DNA of 57,700 nucleotides from Fibrobacterales bacterium (GCA_025997455.1 BNUP01000001.1:1-57700); one strand, 5' to 3'. Numbered from the stretch's first letter, positions 1 through 9,530 are shown. The notes: a model not told the origin generated them from the letters alone. A program made the numbers and translations.

Positions 1-3
1 TGT

Positions 4-16
4 CATATTTGTCCTA
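4..16 (+). promoter_or_regulatory. Weak -10-like box before the AAA/nuclease gene
   Basis: CATATT ends seven bases before the ATG at 17. It is the weakest member of the leaderless-start set in this window. Confidence 0.3.
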
Positions 17-1603
17 ATGCGTTTTTTCAACACCACCGGTCCTTGCAACCTAACCGACCACTATATGCTCCCCCCCGAGGAGCGACTAGTAGGGGCACAA
101 CTCTCCCGTTATATCCAAGACAAACTCTACTGGGTACTCCATGCCCCCAGACAAACCGGCAAAACCACATTTTTGCAAAGTTGGGCAAGGGAAATCAACG
201 CAAGCGGCGAGGCTGTGGCGTGCTATGTGACTGTGGAAACTTGCCAAGGGATTACTGCCATCGATGCAGCTATGCGAACCATAAGTCAAATGATTTGCGA
301 GGCGGCAATAGCAAATGGTTTACCTATACCAGAACTTTCTTTTGACAAACCAGAAGCTTTGCTATACCAAACCGTTAGACTCTGGTCTGAGTTAATAGCT
401 CCCAAGCCTTTGATAATTTTGTTCGATGAGGTAGATGTGCTTGAGGGCGATGCCCTCATTAGTTTTTTACGACAGTTAAGGGCTGGCTTTGCAGAAAGAG
501 GAATAGGCACATATCCTATTTCCGTAGCCCTCGTAGGCATGCGTGATTTAAAAGACTATATCACCAAGGCCAAGAACGGCAAGCAAGTGAGCCCCGGCTC
601 GCCGTTCAACATCAAAGAAGATTCGGCATCGTTGTCCAATTTTACAAAAGAAAACATTGCACGATTGTTTGCTCTTCGCACGGCGGAAACAGGGCAGCAA
701 ATAGAGCAAGCCGCACTCGATTATGTTTGGGAGCAGTCAAGAGGACAGCCTTGGATTGTGAACAATTTATTTAAACGGGCAACCATGCGCATTTTAGACA
801 GGGACGATTATTCCTCCGTAACCCTTGCTCATGTCCAAGAGGCGAGGCATCAGATGATTCTTGCCCGCGAGACCCATTTGGATGCTCTTGCCTACAGATT
901 AGACGACCCCAAAATCCGTCAAATTATAGAGAGTCTTATGATCGGTGAGTCAGACCCTAACCTAAGCAGTAGCGAATCTTTTAGGCTTTGCTTGGATTTG
1001 GGGCTAGTGTCTAAAGACGATGGCGTGGTACAGGTGGCAAACCCTATTTACCGCGAAATTTTGGCAAGGTTTATGACTGTAGGCGAACAGGATGCCATCC
1101 CCAAGCCTGAATGGAAATGGAAAAATGACGACGGCACGCTCGACATGGATGCCCTGCTCAAGGAGTTCCAAAAATTTTGGCGGGCAAACGCGGATGAATG
1201 GGAAGAAAAATCCGATTACACGGAGGCGTTTCCGCACACTCTGCTTATGGCTTTTTTGCAAAGAGTGGTGAATGGCGGCGGGCGTATAGATAGAGAGTAC
1301 GCTGCGGGCAGGGGGCGCATGGATTTGCTTGTGGAATACGGCGGACAAAAATATATAATAGAAATTAAGATAACCCGTTACAACAAATCAATTGAGTCTG
1401 TGAAAAAAGAAGGCTTTGAGCAAATTCGCAAATATCGCGACACGGCAGCACCCGGTGCTCCCGCTTATTTGGTTGTTTTTGACCGCAGGCACATCAAGGC
1501 TATCAAAGGCAAAACCGGCAAGCGGAGGGATGGCGAACCCGCACCTTGGGACGAGCGCATCTCGTGGGAGGTGGTGGACGGCATCACCGTGGTTGGAGGA
1601 TGA
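17..1603 (+). CDS. AAA ATPase with C-terminal PD-(D/E)XK nuclease-like domain
   Basis: The N-terminal part is a P-loop ATPase: the Walker A segment HAPRQTGKTT is near residue 43 and a Walker B-like LIILFDEVDVL near residue 131. The C-terminal 110 residues look like a PD-(D/E)XK fold, with GRMDLLVEYGG followed by YIIEIKITRY supplying the D and ExK residues. The AAA part resembles the AAA-like families in which an ATPase is joined to a nuclease-like tail; such genes are common accessory genes in gut bacteria and mostly have unknown roles. The start is only 16 bases from the window edge. A weak CATATT box seven bases before the ATG fits the leaderless pattern seen elsewhere here. The domain call is firm; function is unknown. 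Confidence 0.75.
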   Translation: MRFFNTTGPCNLTDHYMLPPEERLVGAQLSRYIQDKLYWVLHAPRQTGKTTFLQSWAREINASGEAVACYVTVETCQGITAIDAAMRTISQMICEAAIANGLPIPELSFDKPEALLYQTVRLWSELIAPKPLIILFDEVDVLEGDALISFLRQLRAGFAERGIGTYPISVALVGMRDLKDYITKAKNGKQVSPGSPFNIKEDSASLSNFTKENIARLFALRTAETGQQIEQAALDYVWEQSRGQPWIVNNLFKRATMRILDRDDYSSVTLAHVQEARHQMILARETHLDALAYRLDDPKIRQIIESLMIGESDPNLSSSESFRLCLDLGLVSKDDGVVQVANPIYREILARFMTVGEQDAIPKPEWKWKNDDGTLDMDALLKEFQKFWRANADEWEEKSDYTEAFPHTLLMAFLQRVVNGGGRIDREYAAGRGRMDLLVEYGGQKYIIEIKITRYNKSIESVKKEGFEQIRKYRDTAAPGAPAYLVVFDRRHIKAIKGKTGKRRDGEPAPWDERISWEVVDGITVVGG

Positions 1604-1710
1604 GAAAGAATTTCGTCTTGTCGATGCCGTGACCGACACTTTCGCAAAGCACTTTTATCCATGCATGTCCTTTCATTGTGAAGGAATTGGGTGCATTTTC
1701 ACTTTTGTAA

Positions 1711-1764
1711 TCTCTGAAGAACTCCAGTTTTACTAAATTGAGAGTCAATTGAGTTTTTAGAGAT
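1711..1764 (+). repeat. Degenerate copy of hairpin A of the composite repeat
   Basis: The left arm CTCTGAAGAACTCC and right arm GAGTTTTTAGAG look like arms from two subtypes of the same hairpin, so pairing is imperfect. It lies directly upstream of the yhhN promoter box. Confidence 0.5.
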
Positions 1765-1781
1765 TTTCTATATTTACTTGT
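1765..1781 (+). promoter_or_regulatory. Putative leaderless promoter box of yhhN
   Basis: TTTTCTATATT with the TATATT hexamer at 1769-1774, then seven bases, then the ATG at 1782. No Shine-Dalgarno sequence can fit between them. Confidence 0.55.
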
Positions 1782-2459
1782 ATGAAAAATCTCTTCACCA
1801 AGTGTTATCCCTACTTAGCGGTAGCGATGTATGTTGCAATTTTCCTCCTGAAAATATTTGAAATCGGGCAGGTAACTAAAATTTTAATACCGATATTTGT
1901 GGTTGCGGTGTTTGCTCGAAGTTTTTTTAACGGAAGCGGCGTTAAACTTGTCAATATAGGGTTATTTTTTGTTGTGATTGGTGATTGGATGTTTAACCTC
2001 ATTCCGTATCCTATCTTTCAACAGTTGCCGGTGGCAGTGTTTGTTGTAACTCATATATGCTTAATTATTTTTTATCTCTCATTGCAAAAATTTACAAAAA
2101 GAGACTTGCCGTATCTCATTCCATTTCTCATTTTTGATGTTGCCTTTTACTCATTTGTTTTCGCGGACATAACAATGTCATTGATGAAAATTGTTTTGCC
2201 TCTTTATCTTCTTTTACTTTCGGTTATGGCTTGGCGGGCAACTGTATTGAAGTTTAACGCAAATATGCAATGCGAGTATAAAAAAATTCTTTTTGGCTCG
2301 CTAATGTTTTTCTTAACCGATGTTTCTGTGTTTGCTCAAGTTATTTATCCCGAACAATTTTTATTTGTTGTTTCGACTTGGCTTTTGTATCCGCCTGCAC
2401 TTATATTGATAAGTTTAATAAAAAAGCATAGTGCTCCGTCAAATTCAGGAAACCTCTAA
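1782..2459 (+). CDS. YhhN-family membrane protein (lysoplasmalogenase-like)
   Basis: A 225-residue, very hydrophobic protein with about eight membrane segments. It matches the YhhN/TMEM86 layout: an early K-x-L-x-P segment (VTKILIPIFVV), a GLFFVVIGDWMFNL segment with the conserved GD, a THICLIIFY helix, LPLYLLLLSVMAWRAT, and a late GSLMFFLTDVSVFA helix. Members of this family in animals hydrolyse the vinyl-ether bond of lysoplasmalogens; bacterial members are less well characterised. The stop codon lies in the first bases of a composite repeat (CTCTAAAAACTCC), so the repeat may have set the C-terminus. The ATG follows a TATATT box by seven bases. Confidence 0.75.
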   Translation: MKNLFTKCYPYLAVAMYVAIFLLKIFEIGQVTKILIPIFVVAVFARSFFNGSGVKLVNIGLFFVVIGDWMFNLIPYPIFQQLPVAVFVVTHICLIIFYLSLQKFTKRDLPYLIPFLIFDVAFYSFVFADITMSLMKIVLPLYLLLLSVMAWRATVLKFNANMQCEYKKILFGSLMFFLTDVSVFAQVIYPEQFLFVVSTWLLYPPALILISLIKKHSAPSNSGNL

Positions 2460-2582
2460 AAACTCCCTTTGTAACACAATTCCACAGATTTGAGTTTTTA
2501 GAGACGACGGCGATCCTGCGAGCATTCGCCGCAGGACGACATTATCACCATAAAAAACGCAGTTCGCCCATGTTGCTTGGTA
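2453..2582 (+). repeat. Composite hairpin repeat, copy 1
   Basis: Hairpin A is CTCTAAAAACTC (2454-2465) pairing with GAGTTTTTAGAG (2492-2503). It is followed by the conserved ACGACGGCGA and a variant hairpin B ending in CGCAGTTCGCC. An extra small palindrome TCCTGCG...CGCAGGA sits inside it. It closely matches the copy at 43114. Confidence 0.8.
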
Positions 2583-2782
2583 CATCGAGCAAAGATTGTT
2601 TTGTGTTAGTGGTCGCATGACCTTTTTTAAAAAGTTCAATGTACCTGTCTATAGCCACAACCACTTCTCGATATTTTGAAACCATTTCCCATTAGCACTG
2701 TTCTTTGGAAGAAAATTTGATATTTTAACTATTTTATGACACTACCAAAAAAATTCCATCATTTCCCCTTGCAATTCTAAAA

Positions 2783-2808
2783 GGGCGGGTTAAAAACCAC
2801 GCCACTAC
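2783..2808 (+). repeat. GC-rich dispersed repeat (GGGCGGGTT...CGCC type)
   Basis: A short imperfect palindrome GGGCGGGTT-AAAA-ACCACGCC followed by ACTACA. The same unit with the same left flank (TTGCAATTCTAAAA) recurs near 23797 and 32153, and in tandem at 9531. Confidence 0.75.
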
Positions 2809-2821
2809 ATCCACCTTCTCC

Positions 2822-2874
2822 CCACTCTATTCTTTACTCTCCACTATTTGCTCTTTACTCTTTACTCTTTCAAC
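2822..2874 (+). repeat. Degenerate heptamer array (TACTCTT type)
   Basis: Repeated 7-mers such as TTTACTC and CTTTACT just upstream of the glgP promoter box. Confidence 0.65.
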
Positions 2875-2914
2875 TTTTTCTACCTTCCCCTTAATCTTCA
2901 CTTCAAGGAGAAGG
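2875..2914 (+). promoter_or_regulatory. glgP promoter box and strong ribosome binding site
   Basis: TTTTTCTACCTTCCCC at 2875-2890 is the same box that elsewhere lies directly before start codons. Here it is followed by a leader of about 25 bases carrying AAGGAGAAGG at 2905-2914, four bases from the ATG. This contrast helps read the box as a promoter element. Confidence 0.65.
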
Positions 2915-2917
2915 ATA

Positions 2918-5479
2918 ATGGCGAGAACAGCGGCAAAAACAAATGAATCTGCGATTGGAATCGTGGAATTGGAGAGTTCCAAAAAGGCGTTTATTGACTC
3001 CTTTAACCTGCACTTACATCGCACGCTTGCACGAGACAGATACGAGGCGGCGGAATATGAGAAGTTTCAGGCTATCGCTTATGCGGTGCGCGACCGTTTG
3101 ATAGACAGATGGATTAAAACTCAACAGACATACTACAAGCAAAATGTCAAAAGGGTTTATTATTTATCATTAGAGTTTTTAATGGGCAGGTCGCTCGGTA
3201 ATGCAATTTTGAATATCGATATTGAAAAGGAAGTCGCCGAGGCTATGCACGAACTTGGGCTTAATTTGGAAGAGTTGCGCGATGTTGAAAAAGATGCGGG
3301 ACTCGGCAACGGCGGCTTGGGTCGTTTGGCAGCGTGTTTCTTGGATTCTATGGCAACGCTTGAATTGCCCGCTATGGGAATGGGACTCCGCTATGAATTT
3401 GGAATGTTTAATCAGAAAATAGAAGGCGGTCAGCAGAAAGAATACCCCGATGAATGGTTGCGATTCCCAAATCCTTGGGAGTTTGCGCGGACTTCGGGCG
3501 TTATGCAGGTGAATTTCGGCGGACGAGTTGAGAGTTATATAGAAGGCGGTGAGACCCGCTACCACTGGCACGCAGAGGAAGTTGTTGAGGCTATGCCTTA
3601 TGACACTCCAATTCCCGGTTATCATAATAATACGGTGAATACCCTCCGCCTGTGGAGTGCACAATCTAACGCTTTCAATTTGCAGACTTTTAACGAAGGA
3701 AGGTACGTAGACGCCGTGGGTAAAGTTGAGGAATGGGAATCCATAACCAAAGTTCTCTACCCGAACGACTCTTCTGTCAACGGGAAAAAACTTCGTTTAA
3801 AGCAACAGTATTTTTTGTGTTCCGCGAGTTTGCAAGATATTTTGCGCCGCTACGAACGCGGAAACGATGTGCAGGCGGCAATTGAAAAATTGGCAAAAAC
3901 TGCTAAGGTTGCGGCAAACGGATTAACTCTTTTGGATTTGAAATTTGAAGACCGCAGAAAACTTTTGTTGAATTTGCCGAATAAAATCGCAATTCAATTG
4001 AACGATACGCACCCTGCAATCGCTATTCCCGAACTGTTGCACAGACTCATTGACATTTACGGTTTAACTTGGGCAGATGCTTGGTCAATAACCACGCAAA
4101 TTTTCGCTTACACAAACCATACGCTAATGCCTGAGGCTTTGGAAAAGTGGTCGGTGTCTATATTTGAGGAATTGCTCCCGCGCCATTTGCAACTCATTTA
4201 TGAGATTAACGCAAAATTCTTGGAACAGGTTTGGACAAAGTTTCCCGGCGACAGCGACCGCGTTACCCGTATGTCGATAATTCAAGAGGGCGGAGAAAAA
4301 CAGGTTAGAATGGGTTATCTCTCTGTTGTAGGTTCGCATTCGGTAAATGGCGTTGCGGCACTCCACAGCGAACTTTTGAAGACGAGTTTATTCAAAGATT
4401 TTTATGAATTGTTCCCCGAACGGTTTAACAACAAAACGAACGGTGTAACTCCGCGCCGTTGGGTTGCAAAAGCAAATCCTGCGATGTCGCTCATTATCAG
4501 TAAAAAAATCGGCGATTCGTGGATCGGTAATTTGGACAAAATAAACGGACTCGAAAAGTTTGCGGACGATGAAGGTTTTCAAGCCGATTTTGTGAATGCA
4601 AAAGTTGAGAATAAAAAGAAGTTTATAAGCGTTCTCAAAACCGTGCAGGATATAGATATAATTAACCCTGATTCGCTTTTTGATGTTCAGGTTAAAAGAA
4701 TTCACGAGTATAAACGGCAACTTTTGAACATTATGCACGCGGTTTATCTGTTAAAGCGCATACAGAAAGGTCAGCAGGTTCAACCCAGAACCATTTTGAT
4801 AGGAGGAAAATCTGCTCCGGGTTATTGGATGGCAAAGCAGATTATTTGGTTGGTGAATGTTGTGGGGGAGAAGATTAAGGAAGAGCCGAAAGCGAAAGGC
4901 GTTTTGCAATTGATTTTCCTTGAGAACTACCGTGTCTCATACGCGGAAAAAATAATTCCCGCCGCAGATTTATCCGAGCAAATTTCCACTGCGGGAACAG
5001 AGGCGAGCGGAACGGGTAATATGAAATTCGCATTGAACGGTGCACTTACAATCGGCACGCTTGACGGAGCCAATGTTGAGATGTGTGAAAATGTCGGGCG
5101 TGAGAATATATACATATTCGGCAAAACGGTTGAGGATGTTCAAAGAATTACCTCTCAAGGTTATCATCCGAGAGAGTATTATGAATCATCTTCGGACATT
5201 CGTGAAGTTTTGGATTTTATTCGCACGCTGAATTATCCCGAATGCCCCTTTGCTCCCATAGTTGAGAGTTTGCTCAACCGCGACCAGTATTTGCTGCTCG
5301 CCGATTTCCCGTCTTATCTTGAAACACAGGATTTGGTCGCAAGGGAATATGCAGATAAAAAACTCTGGACGAGAAAGGCAATTTTGAATGTTGCTCGAAT
5401 GGGCGGTTTTTCATCTGACCGCACCATAAAGCAATACAATGACGAGATTTGGCGGACACCCAGTGTGAAAATCGGATAA
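2918..5479 (+). CDS. glgP: Glycogen/alpha-glucan phosphorylase
   Basis: Releases glucose 1-phosphate from alpha-1,4-glucans by phosphorolysis in the cytoplasm, using pyridoxal phosphate. The 853-residue length is typical for the GT35 family. Visible signatures include YYLSLEFLMGR near residue 86, GNGGLGRLAACFLDS near residue 130, VKRIHEYKRQLLN near residue 592, and the cofactor segment GTGNMKFALNGA with the PLP lysine at about residue 703. The start is fixed by AAGGAG just upstream. The convergent gene at 7840-9456 is a phosphohexomutase that could convert the product to glucose 6-phosphate. A histidine kinase gene follows within three bases. Confidence 0.96.
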   Translation: MARTAAKTNESAIGIVELESSKKAFIDSFNLHLHRTLARDRYEAAEYEKFQAIAYAVRDRLIDRWIKTQQTYYKQNVKRVYYLSLEFLMGRSLGNAILNIDIEKEVAEAMHELGLNLEELRDVEKDAGLGNGGLGRLAACFLDSMATLELPAMGMGLRYEFGMFNQKIEGGQQKEYPDEWLRFPNPWEFARTSGVMQVNFGGRVESYIEGGETRYHWHAEEVVEAMPYDTPIPGYHNNTVNTLRLWSAQSNAFNLQTFNEGRYVDAVGKVEEWESITKVLYPNDSSVNGKKLRLKQQYFLCSASLQDILRRYERGNDVQAAIEKLAKTAKVAANGLTLLDLKFEDRRKLLLNLPNKIAIQLNDTHPAIAIPELLHRLIDIYGLTWADAWSITTQIFAYTNHTLMPEALEKWSVSIFEELLPRHLQLIYEINAKFLEQVWTKFPGDSDRVTRMSIIQEGGEKQVRMGYLSVVGSHSVNGVAALHSELLKTSLFKDFYELFPERFNNKTNGVTPRRWVAKANPAMSLIISKKIGDSWIGNLDKINGLEKFADDEGFQADFVNAKVENKKKFISVLKTVQDIDIINPDSLFDVQVKRIHEYKRQLLNIMHAVYLLKRIQKGQQVQPRTILIGGKSAPGYWMAKQIIWLVNVVGEKIKEEPKAKGVLQLIFLENYRVSYAEKIIPAADLSEQISTAGTEASGTGNMKFALNGALTIGTLDGANVEMCENVGRENIYIFGKTVEDVQRITSQGYHPREYYESSSDIREVLDFIRTLNYPECPFAPIVESLLNRDQYLLLADFPSYLETQDLVAREYADKKLWTRKAILNVARMGGFSSDRTIKQYNDEIWRTPSVKIG

Positions 5480-5481
5480 AA

Positions 5482-7764
5482 GTGTATCGCCTCGCGCTAA
5501 CATCGCTTTTTATAATTGCTTTCGCGGCGCAGGCGGCATTTTCGGCACAGAAAAATATTCTCATTCTAAATTCTTACGAGCAGGGTTTTGCTTGGAGCGA
5601 CGATATAAATAAAGGTATTTGGAATATTTTTATAGACAGCGTGAATATAAATGTGCATATATTACACATGAATATTCCAACGGAGCAGATGTTTCCGAGT
5701 TTCACGGGGGACAATAGCAACGCGCTCCTTCGCCTGAGTAAAATAAAAATAAAATTTGATGTGATTATAACGGTTGATGAGGCGGCTTTCGATTTTGCAC
5801 AAAAATATAGGAATGAATTATGGAACGGTGCACCTATTGTATCTTGCGGAATAAACGAAAGTAATTTAAAATCTTTAACAAAAAAAGATTCGCTCTGGAC
5901 GGGTATAGTTGAGGATTACAACATTAAAGGTATGATAGATTTTATAAAAACCGCTCAACCGAATGTGAAAAGAATCGCCTTTGTAACCGACCGCACCCGC
6001 TTTGGAACTTATATAAAAAATTTGATAACGGACTATAAAAACGATGACCCCGACATAAATATAGAGGAATGGGAAAGCCCCGCTTGGGAATCTCTGCCTA
6101 AATTTTTGCGGTATTTAGACACGCAAAGAGATGCCATTGTGCTTGCGGGCGTAAATTTTAACGACTCAATTCGCAGTACACAAAAACTTTGGAAAATTAC
6201 AACGGAATACACCAATAAAAACAGCCGTGCTCCGGTTTATACATTTTGGAATTCGGGAGTTAAGAACGGAATTTTGGGCGGTGATGTGATCTTTGCAAGC
6301 GTTATGGGTGAGAACACGGGTAAAATAGCCCTTGCAATTTTAGAAGGAAAAGAAACGGGAAAAAAGAATTTTTGGGATTTTAGAAAAACCTCAAATCAAA
6401 CTGTGTTAGATGAACAAGCCACAATTCAGAGAAACTTAAACCCGAACAATTTTTCCATTGAAACAATTCGTTTAAACAAGTCGGATTCTTGGCTGAGTAA
6501 ATATCAAAAATATGTATCCGATATGCAAAATGTGGTAGTTGCACAATCTGCAATTATACTGATTATATGCCTTATATTTTATGCTTATTACAGATTTTCG
6601 TACAGAAGACTTTTGAGAGAGGCAGATCAAACAAAAAATGCGAGCAGGGCGAAGAGCACATTTTTGGCGAATATGAGCCACGAGATTCGCAACCCTCTAA
6701 ACTCAATTCTCGGATTTAGCGAGTTGTTGCTTTCTAAAAACAAAGGCGAGGGCTACAACGCTTTAACAGATGAGCAAAGTGAATGGGTGAGCAACATACG
6801 GCTCTCTTCATATCTTTTGCGGGATACCTTAAATAATATTTTGGATTACTCAAAATTGGAAGTAGGGAAAATTAAATTTGAAGAAGCGGAAGTTGATATT
6901 TTTGACCTCTGCGATGAACTCATAAGCGTTTGCAGGCACTATTTATTGTATAAAAATAATGTTCGATTATATGTTATGCCGTCTTTGGAATTGCCGAGAT
7001 TTGTAATTGTAGATGCGGTTCGCTTAAAACAAGTTTTGGTAAATTTAATAAGCAATGCGTTAAAATTCACAAACAGCGGCTCGGTGCGCTTGGAGGTAAA
7101 ACCGATAGCATTTAAGAGTGCCGCCGAAAATAACGGTGTAAATCAAACGACTGTTTTATTTGAAATTATAGACACCGGAGTTGGAATTTCAGCCGACGGA
7201 TTAAAGAAAATTTTTAAACCGTTTGAGCAAATATATAGCGGCGAAACTCGGAAATATAACGGTGCGGGACTCGGATTAACAATTGCAAATGAAATTTTGG
7301 CTAATATGCATTCCAAATTGACCGTGAAAAGTAAAGTGGGGTGGGGTAGCAATTTCCATTTTTCTCTAAAATTAGAATCGCAAAACTCCGTTACATATTT
7401 GAGCGAATATGTATTTATGAAAAGTCAAAGGGTTACCATATACAGCGTGGATATTAATGTTTTGAAGTATTTAAAAGAGGCTTTTTTTGCGGTAAATGCG
7501 ATATGCAACGATATAAATAATGAAGAGTTGATTTTTTCCGCCACTGACCAGAATTTACTTATGGCGGAGGCGGACTCTTTTTCCGATTATGATTTTTTGC
7601 GGATAGAAAAAATTTATCCGCGAGTGATTTTGTTCTTTTATGAGGGATGGAAAATAAAACAAGTTCGGGCGGCACACCCTAATTTTGAATACTTTTCCAC
7701 GCCCGTGCAGAGCGGCGGAATTTTAAGTGCGGTCAGCAGGCTTTACTCTAAAAATCCCGTGTAA
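5482..7764 (+). CDS. Sensor histidine kinase with periplasmic ABC-substrate-binding-like domain
   Basis: I place the start at the GTG at 5482, three bases after the glgP stop; this gives a clean signal peptide (YRLALTSLFIIAFAAQAAFSA). A TTG at 5449, overlapping glgP, is the alternative. Residues about 25-330 resemble the ABC_sub_bind periplasmic sensor family (ILILNSYEQGFAWS at the N-end). One membrane helix (AIILIICLIFYAYY) precedes HisKA with the phospho-acceptor in MSHEIRNPLNSILGF (His about 400). The ATPase domain has NLISNALKFT, DTGVGI and GAGLGLTIA. The last 120 residues look like a degenerate receiver domain without the usual phospho-acceptor aspartate. No partner response regulator is adjacent. 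It may be co-transcribed with glgP. Confidence 0.88.
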   Translation: MYRLALTSLFIIAFAAQAAFSAQKNILILNSYEQGFAWSDDINKGIWNIFIDSVNINVHILHMNIPTEQMFPSFTGDNSNALLRLSKIKIKFDVIITVDEAAFDFAQKYRNELWNGAPIVSCGINESNLKSLTKKDSLWTGIVEDYNIKGMIDFIKTAQPNVKRIAFVTDRTRFGTYIKNLITDYKNDDPDINIEEWESPAWESLPKFLRYLDTQRDAIVLAGVNFNDSIRSTQKLWKITTEYTNKNSRAPVYTFWNSGVKNGILGGDVIFASVMGENTGKIALAILEGKETGKKNFWDFRKTSNQTVLDEQATIQRNLNPNNFSIETIRLNKSDSWLSKYQKYVSDMQNVVVAQSAIILIICLIFYAYYRFSYRRLLREADQTKNASRAKSTFLANMSHEIRNPLNSILGFSELLLSKNKGEGYNALTDEQSEWVSNIRLSSYLLRDTLNNILDYSKLEVGKIKFEEAEVDIFDLCDELISVCRHYLLYKNNVRLYVMPSLELPRFVIVDAVRLKQVLVNLISNALKFTNSGSVRLEVKPIAFKSAAENNGVNQTTVLFEIIDTGVGISADGLKKIFKPFEQIYSGETRKYNGAGLGLTIANEILANMHSKLTVKSKVGWGSNFHFSLKLESQNSVTYLSEYVFMKSQRVTIYSVDINVLKYLKEAFFAVNAICNDINNEELIFSATDQNLLMAEADSFSDYDFLRIEKIYPRVILFFYEGWKIKQVRAAHPNFEYFSTPVQSGGILSAVSRLYSKNPV

Positions 7765-7767
7765 ATG

Positions 7768-7838
7768 CAGAAAAACACGGGTTGCATATATCGCTCAGTA
7801 ATCTCTGACGACCTTTTAACGAGTTCTTCAGTGCCTAC
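7768..7838 (+). repeat. Partial composite repeat (hairpins B-C fragment)
   Basis: Carries AAAAACACGGGTTGC, ATCGCTCAGTA and the CTGACGACC...TTAACGAGTTCTTCAG part of hairpin C. It fills the gap between the kinase stop and the convergent mutase stop. The arms no longer match (AATCTCTGA against TCAGTGCC). Confidence 0.7.
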
Positions 7839-7839
7839 A

Positions 7840-9456
7840 TTACTTAAAAAACAATTCTTTTGCCGCGTTAAACATTTCCTCTTTTTCTTCTTGCGATTTG
7901 CATTCCGTGTAAATGCGAACTTTCGGTTCGGTGCCGCTTGGGCGAATTAACATCCAAGACTCGTCTTCAAAAATAATTTTAACGCCGTCAAGCGTGAGCA
8001 ATTCCCGCACAACTTTTTGCGTATCGCCGATTTTAATTTTTGTGCCGACTTTTGCATTTTTTGAAATATCCTTTAACTTGGCTATCATCGGGCTGCCTAC
8101 AAGCGATTTATCAACCTCAAAACCGGATCTTTCGGGGTAAAGGCGACCGTATTCCGTGTATAAAAGGTCGAGATATTCGCCGAGATTTTTTCCCGTTACC
8201 GCCATAATTTCAAGTGCGAGAAGTAAGCCGAAACCCGCATCTTTTTCGAGCGTGTTGTTTAAGCCCGTAATTCCGTCTGACTCTTCAAATGCAATTAACG
8301 CCTTAGGGTTTGCGTTGCGTTTTAGGTATGGGCGAAAGTTCTTAAATCCAACGGGAGTTTCCATAACCGGCACGCTCAATTTGCCTGCGATAATATTCAC
8401 AAAATTTGAGGTTGCAACCGATTTGGCAACAACTCCGTTTTCCTTTCGCCAAGTTACCATATAATGGAATGCAATTGCACCGAAAGAATTCATATCTACT
8501 TCGCGCGATCCGTCATAAAAACGAATGCGGTCACCGTCTGGGTCAAAAATTGCACCCAAGCGGAGAGGGCATTTGCTCGCGTTCAAAACGCTCTTTACGC
8601 CTTCCAAATTTTTAGAAGACGGTTCGGGAGTAACGCCGCCGAAAAGCGGGTCGTTCTCGGTGCGGAGTGAAGTTAAGCATTGCGGGTTAGATAACAACGC
8701 GGCAGGTCTTCCTCTTGTTGAGCCGTGCACATAATCGCACACCAAATCGACTCGCCCTCCCGAAAGCATCGCTTGAATTCGTCCGTATTGAATGGTTCCC
8801 ATTTTTTCCGAAAATGTTTTGTAAATCTGCACGGGGTCAATTTTTTCCCAAGTGATAGCCCCCAATTCCTCCCACTTATGCTGTTGCATAATAGCGTTGG
8901 AATTATCCGTAATTTTATCCGTAATTTCAGGACCAGCAGGACCTCCGTCTGCAGGGTTAAATTTTATCCCGTTGTAGTGGCTCGGATTATGAGAGGGCGT
9001 AATGTTCACCGAACACGCCGCACCCAGAATCTCTATTGCCGAACTAAATTCCGGTGTAGGCATTTCGCCGCCGTAATACGCCTTTACGCCCGCCTTCAAA
9101 AATTGGTCTGCAACCACCTCGCAAAATTCCTTTCCGAGCAAACGGTTATCGTGCCCAAGCACAATTCCCTTAGTTTGCAATTCCTCAAAAGACCTTATAC
9201 CCAAAGCCTCAAAAGTTGCAGCATCTGCCTCTTTGTAAATCTGCAAAATTGCTTTTGCAACAACCTGAATGTTTTTAAGTGTAAATTCCGAGCCAATTTC
9301 TCCGCGCCAGCCCGAAGTCCCGAAACTCACCTTTGCAGGCTCTCCCGATTCTATTGCAATTTTTTTTATCTGCTCCACAAGTGCGCCGTCTTTTTCAGAA
9401 TTAAAATCGGGCGATTGAATTTTTTTCCAAAGCGAAGAAACTTCTGTATTTTGCAT
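7840..9456 (-). CDS. Phosphohexomutase (phosphoglucomutase/phosphomannomutase family)
   Basis: Interconverts hexose 1- and 6-phosphates through a phosphoserine enzyme. About 538 residues from the ATG at 9456. The four family signatures are visible: FGTSGWRGEIG near the N-end, the catalytic serine loop NITPSHNPSHYNGIKF, the metal loop DPDGDRIRFYDG, and the phosphate-binding RPSGTEPKVRIY near the C-end. A sugar-specificity loop reads FEESDGITG. An upstream in-frame start exists at 9513, but 9456 is preferred because it is followed by the family N-terminus and preceded by a TACATT box seven bases away. Position next to glgP suggests use on glucose 1-phosphate. Substrate choice between glucose and mannose cannot be settled from sequence alone. 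Confidence 0.9.
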   Translation of the reverse strand: MQNTEVSSLWKKIQSPDFNSEKDGALVEQIKKIAIESGEPAKVSFGTSGWRGEIGSEFTLKNIQVVAKAILQIYKEADAATFEALGIRSFEELQTKGIVLGHDNRLLGKEFCEVVADQFLKAGVKAYYGGEMPTPEFSSAIEILGAACSVNITPSHNPSHYNGIKFNPADGGPAGPEITDKITDNSNAIMQQHKWEELGAITWEKIDPVQIYKTFSEKMGTIQYGRIQAMLSGGRVDLVCDYVHGSTRGRPAALLSNPQCLTSLRTENDPLFGGVTPEPSSKNLEGVKSVLNASKCPLRLGAIFDPDGDRIRFYDGSREVDMNSFGAIAFHYMVTWRKENGVVAKSVATSNFVNIIAGKLSVPVMETPVGFKNFRPYLKRNANPKALIAFEESDGITGLNNTLEKDAGFGLLLALEIMAVTGKNLGEYLDLLYTEYGRLYPERSGFEVDKSLVGSPMIAKLKDISKNAKVGTKIKIGDTQKVVRELLTLDGVKIIFEDESWMLIRPSGTEPKVRIYTECKSQEEKEEMFNAAKELFFK

Positions 9457-9475
9457 GGGCGGGAATGTAGAAAAA
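9457..9475 (-). promoter_or_regulatory. Putative leaderless promoter box of the phosphohexomutase gene
   Basis: On the minus strand: TTTTCTACATT, seven bases (CCCGCCC), ATG at 9456. Confidence 0.6.
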
Positions 9476-9530
9476 TTGGGGCGTGCCCCTTTGGGTCGGC
9501 ATAAATGCCTCACGCAAATTCACCATTGCA

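Larger units (their letters stand above)
2460..2917. other. Intergenic region yhhN-glgP
   Basis: No convincing gene. It holds composite repeat copy 1, about 190 bases of unassigned AT-rich sequence, a GGGCGGGTTAAAAACCACGCC repeat, a heptamer array and the glgP promoter and ribosome binding site. Confidence 0.7.

Noticed and set aside
8725..9504. 259-codon open frame on the plus strand
   Set aside because: It is antisense to the well-supported phosphohexomutase gene, has no family resemblance and a Cys/Arg/His-rich composition typical of shadow frames.
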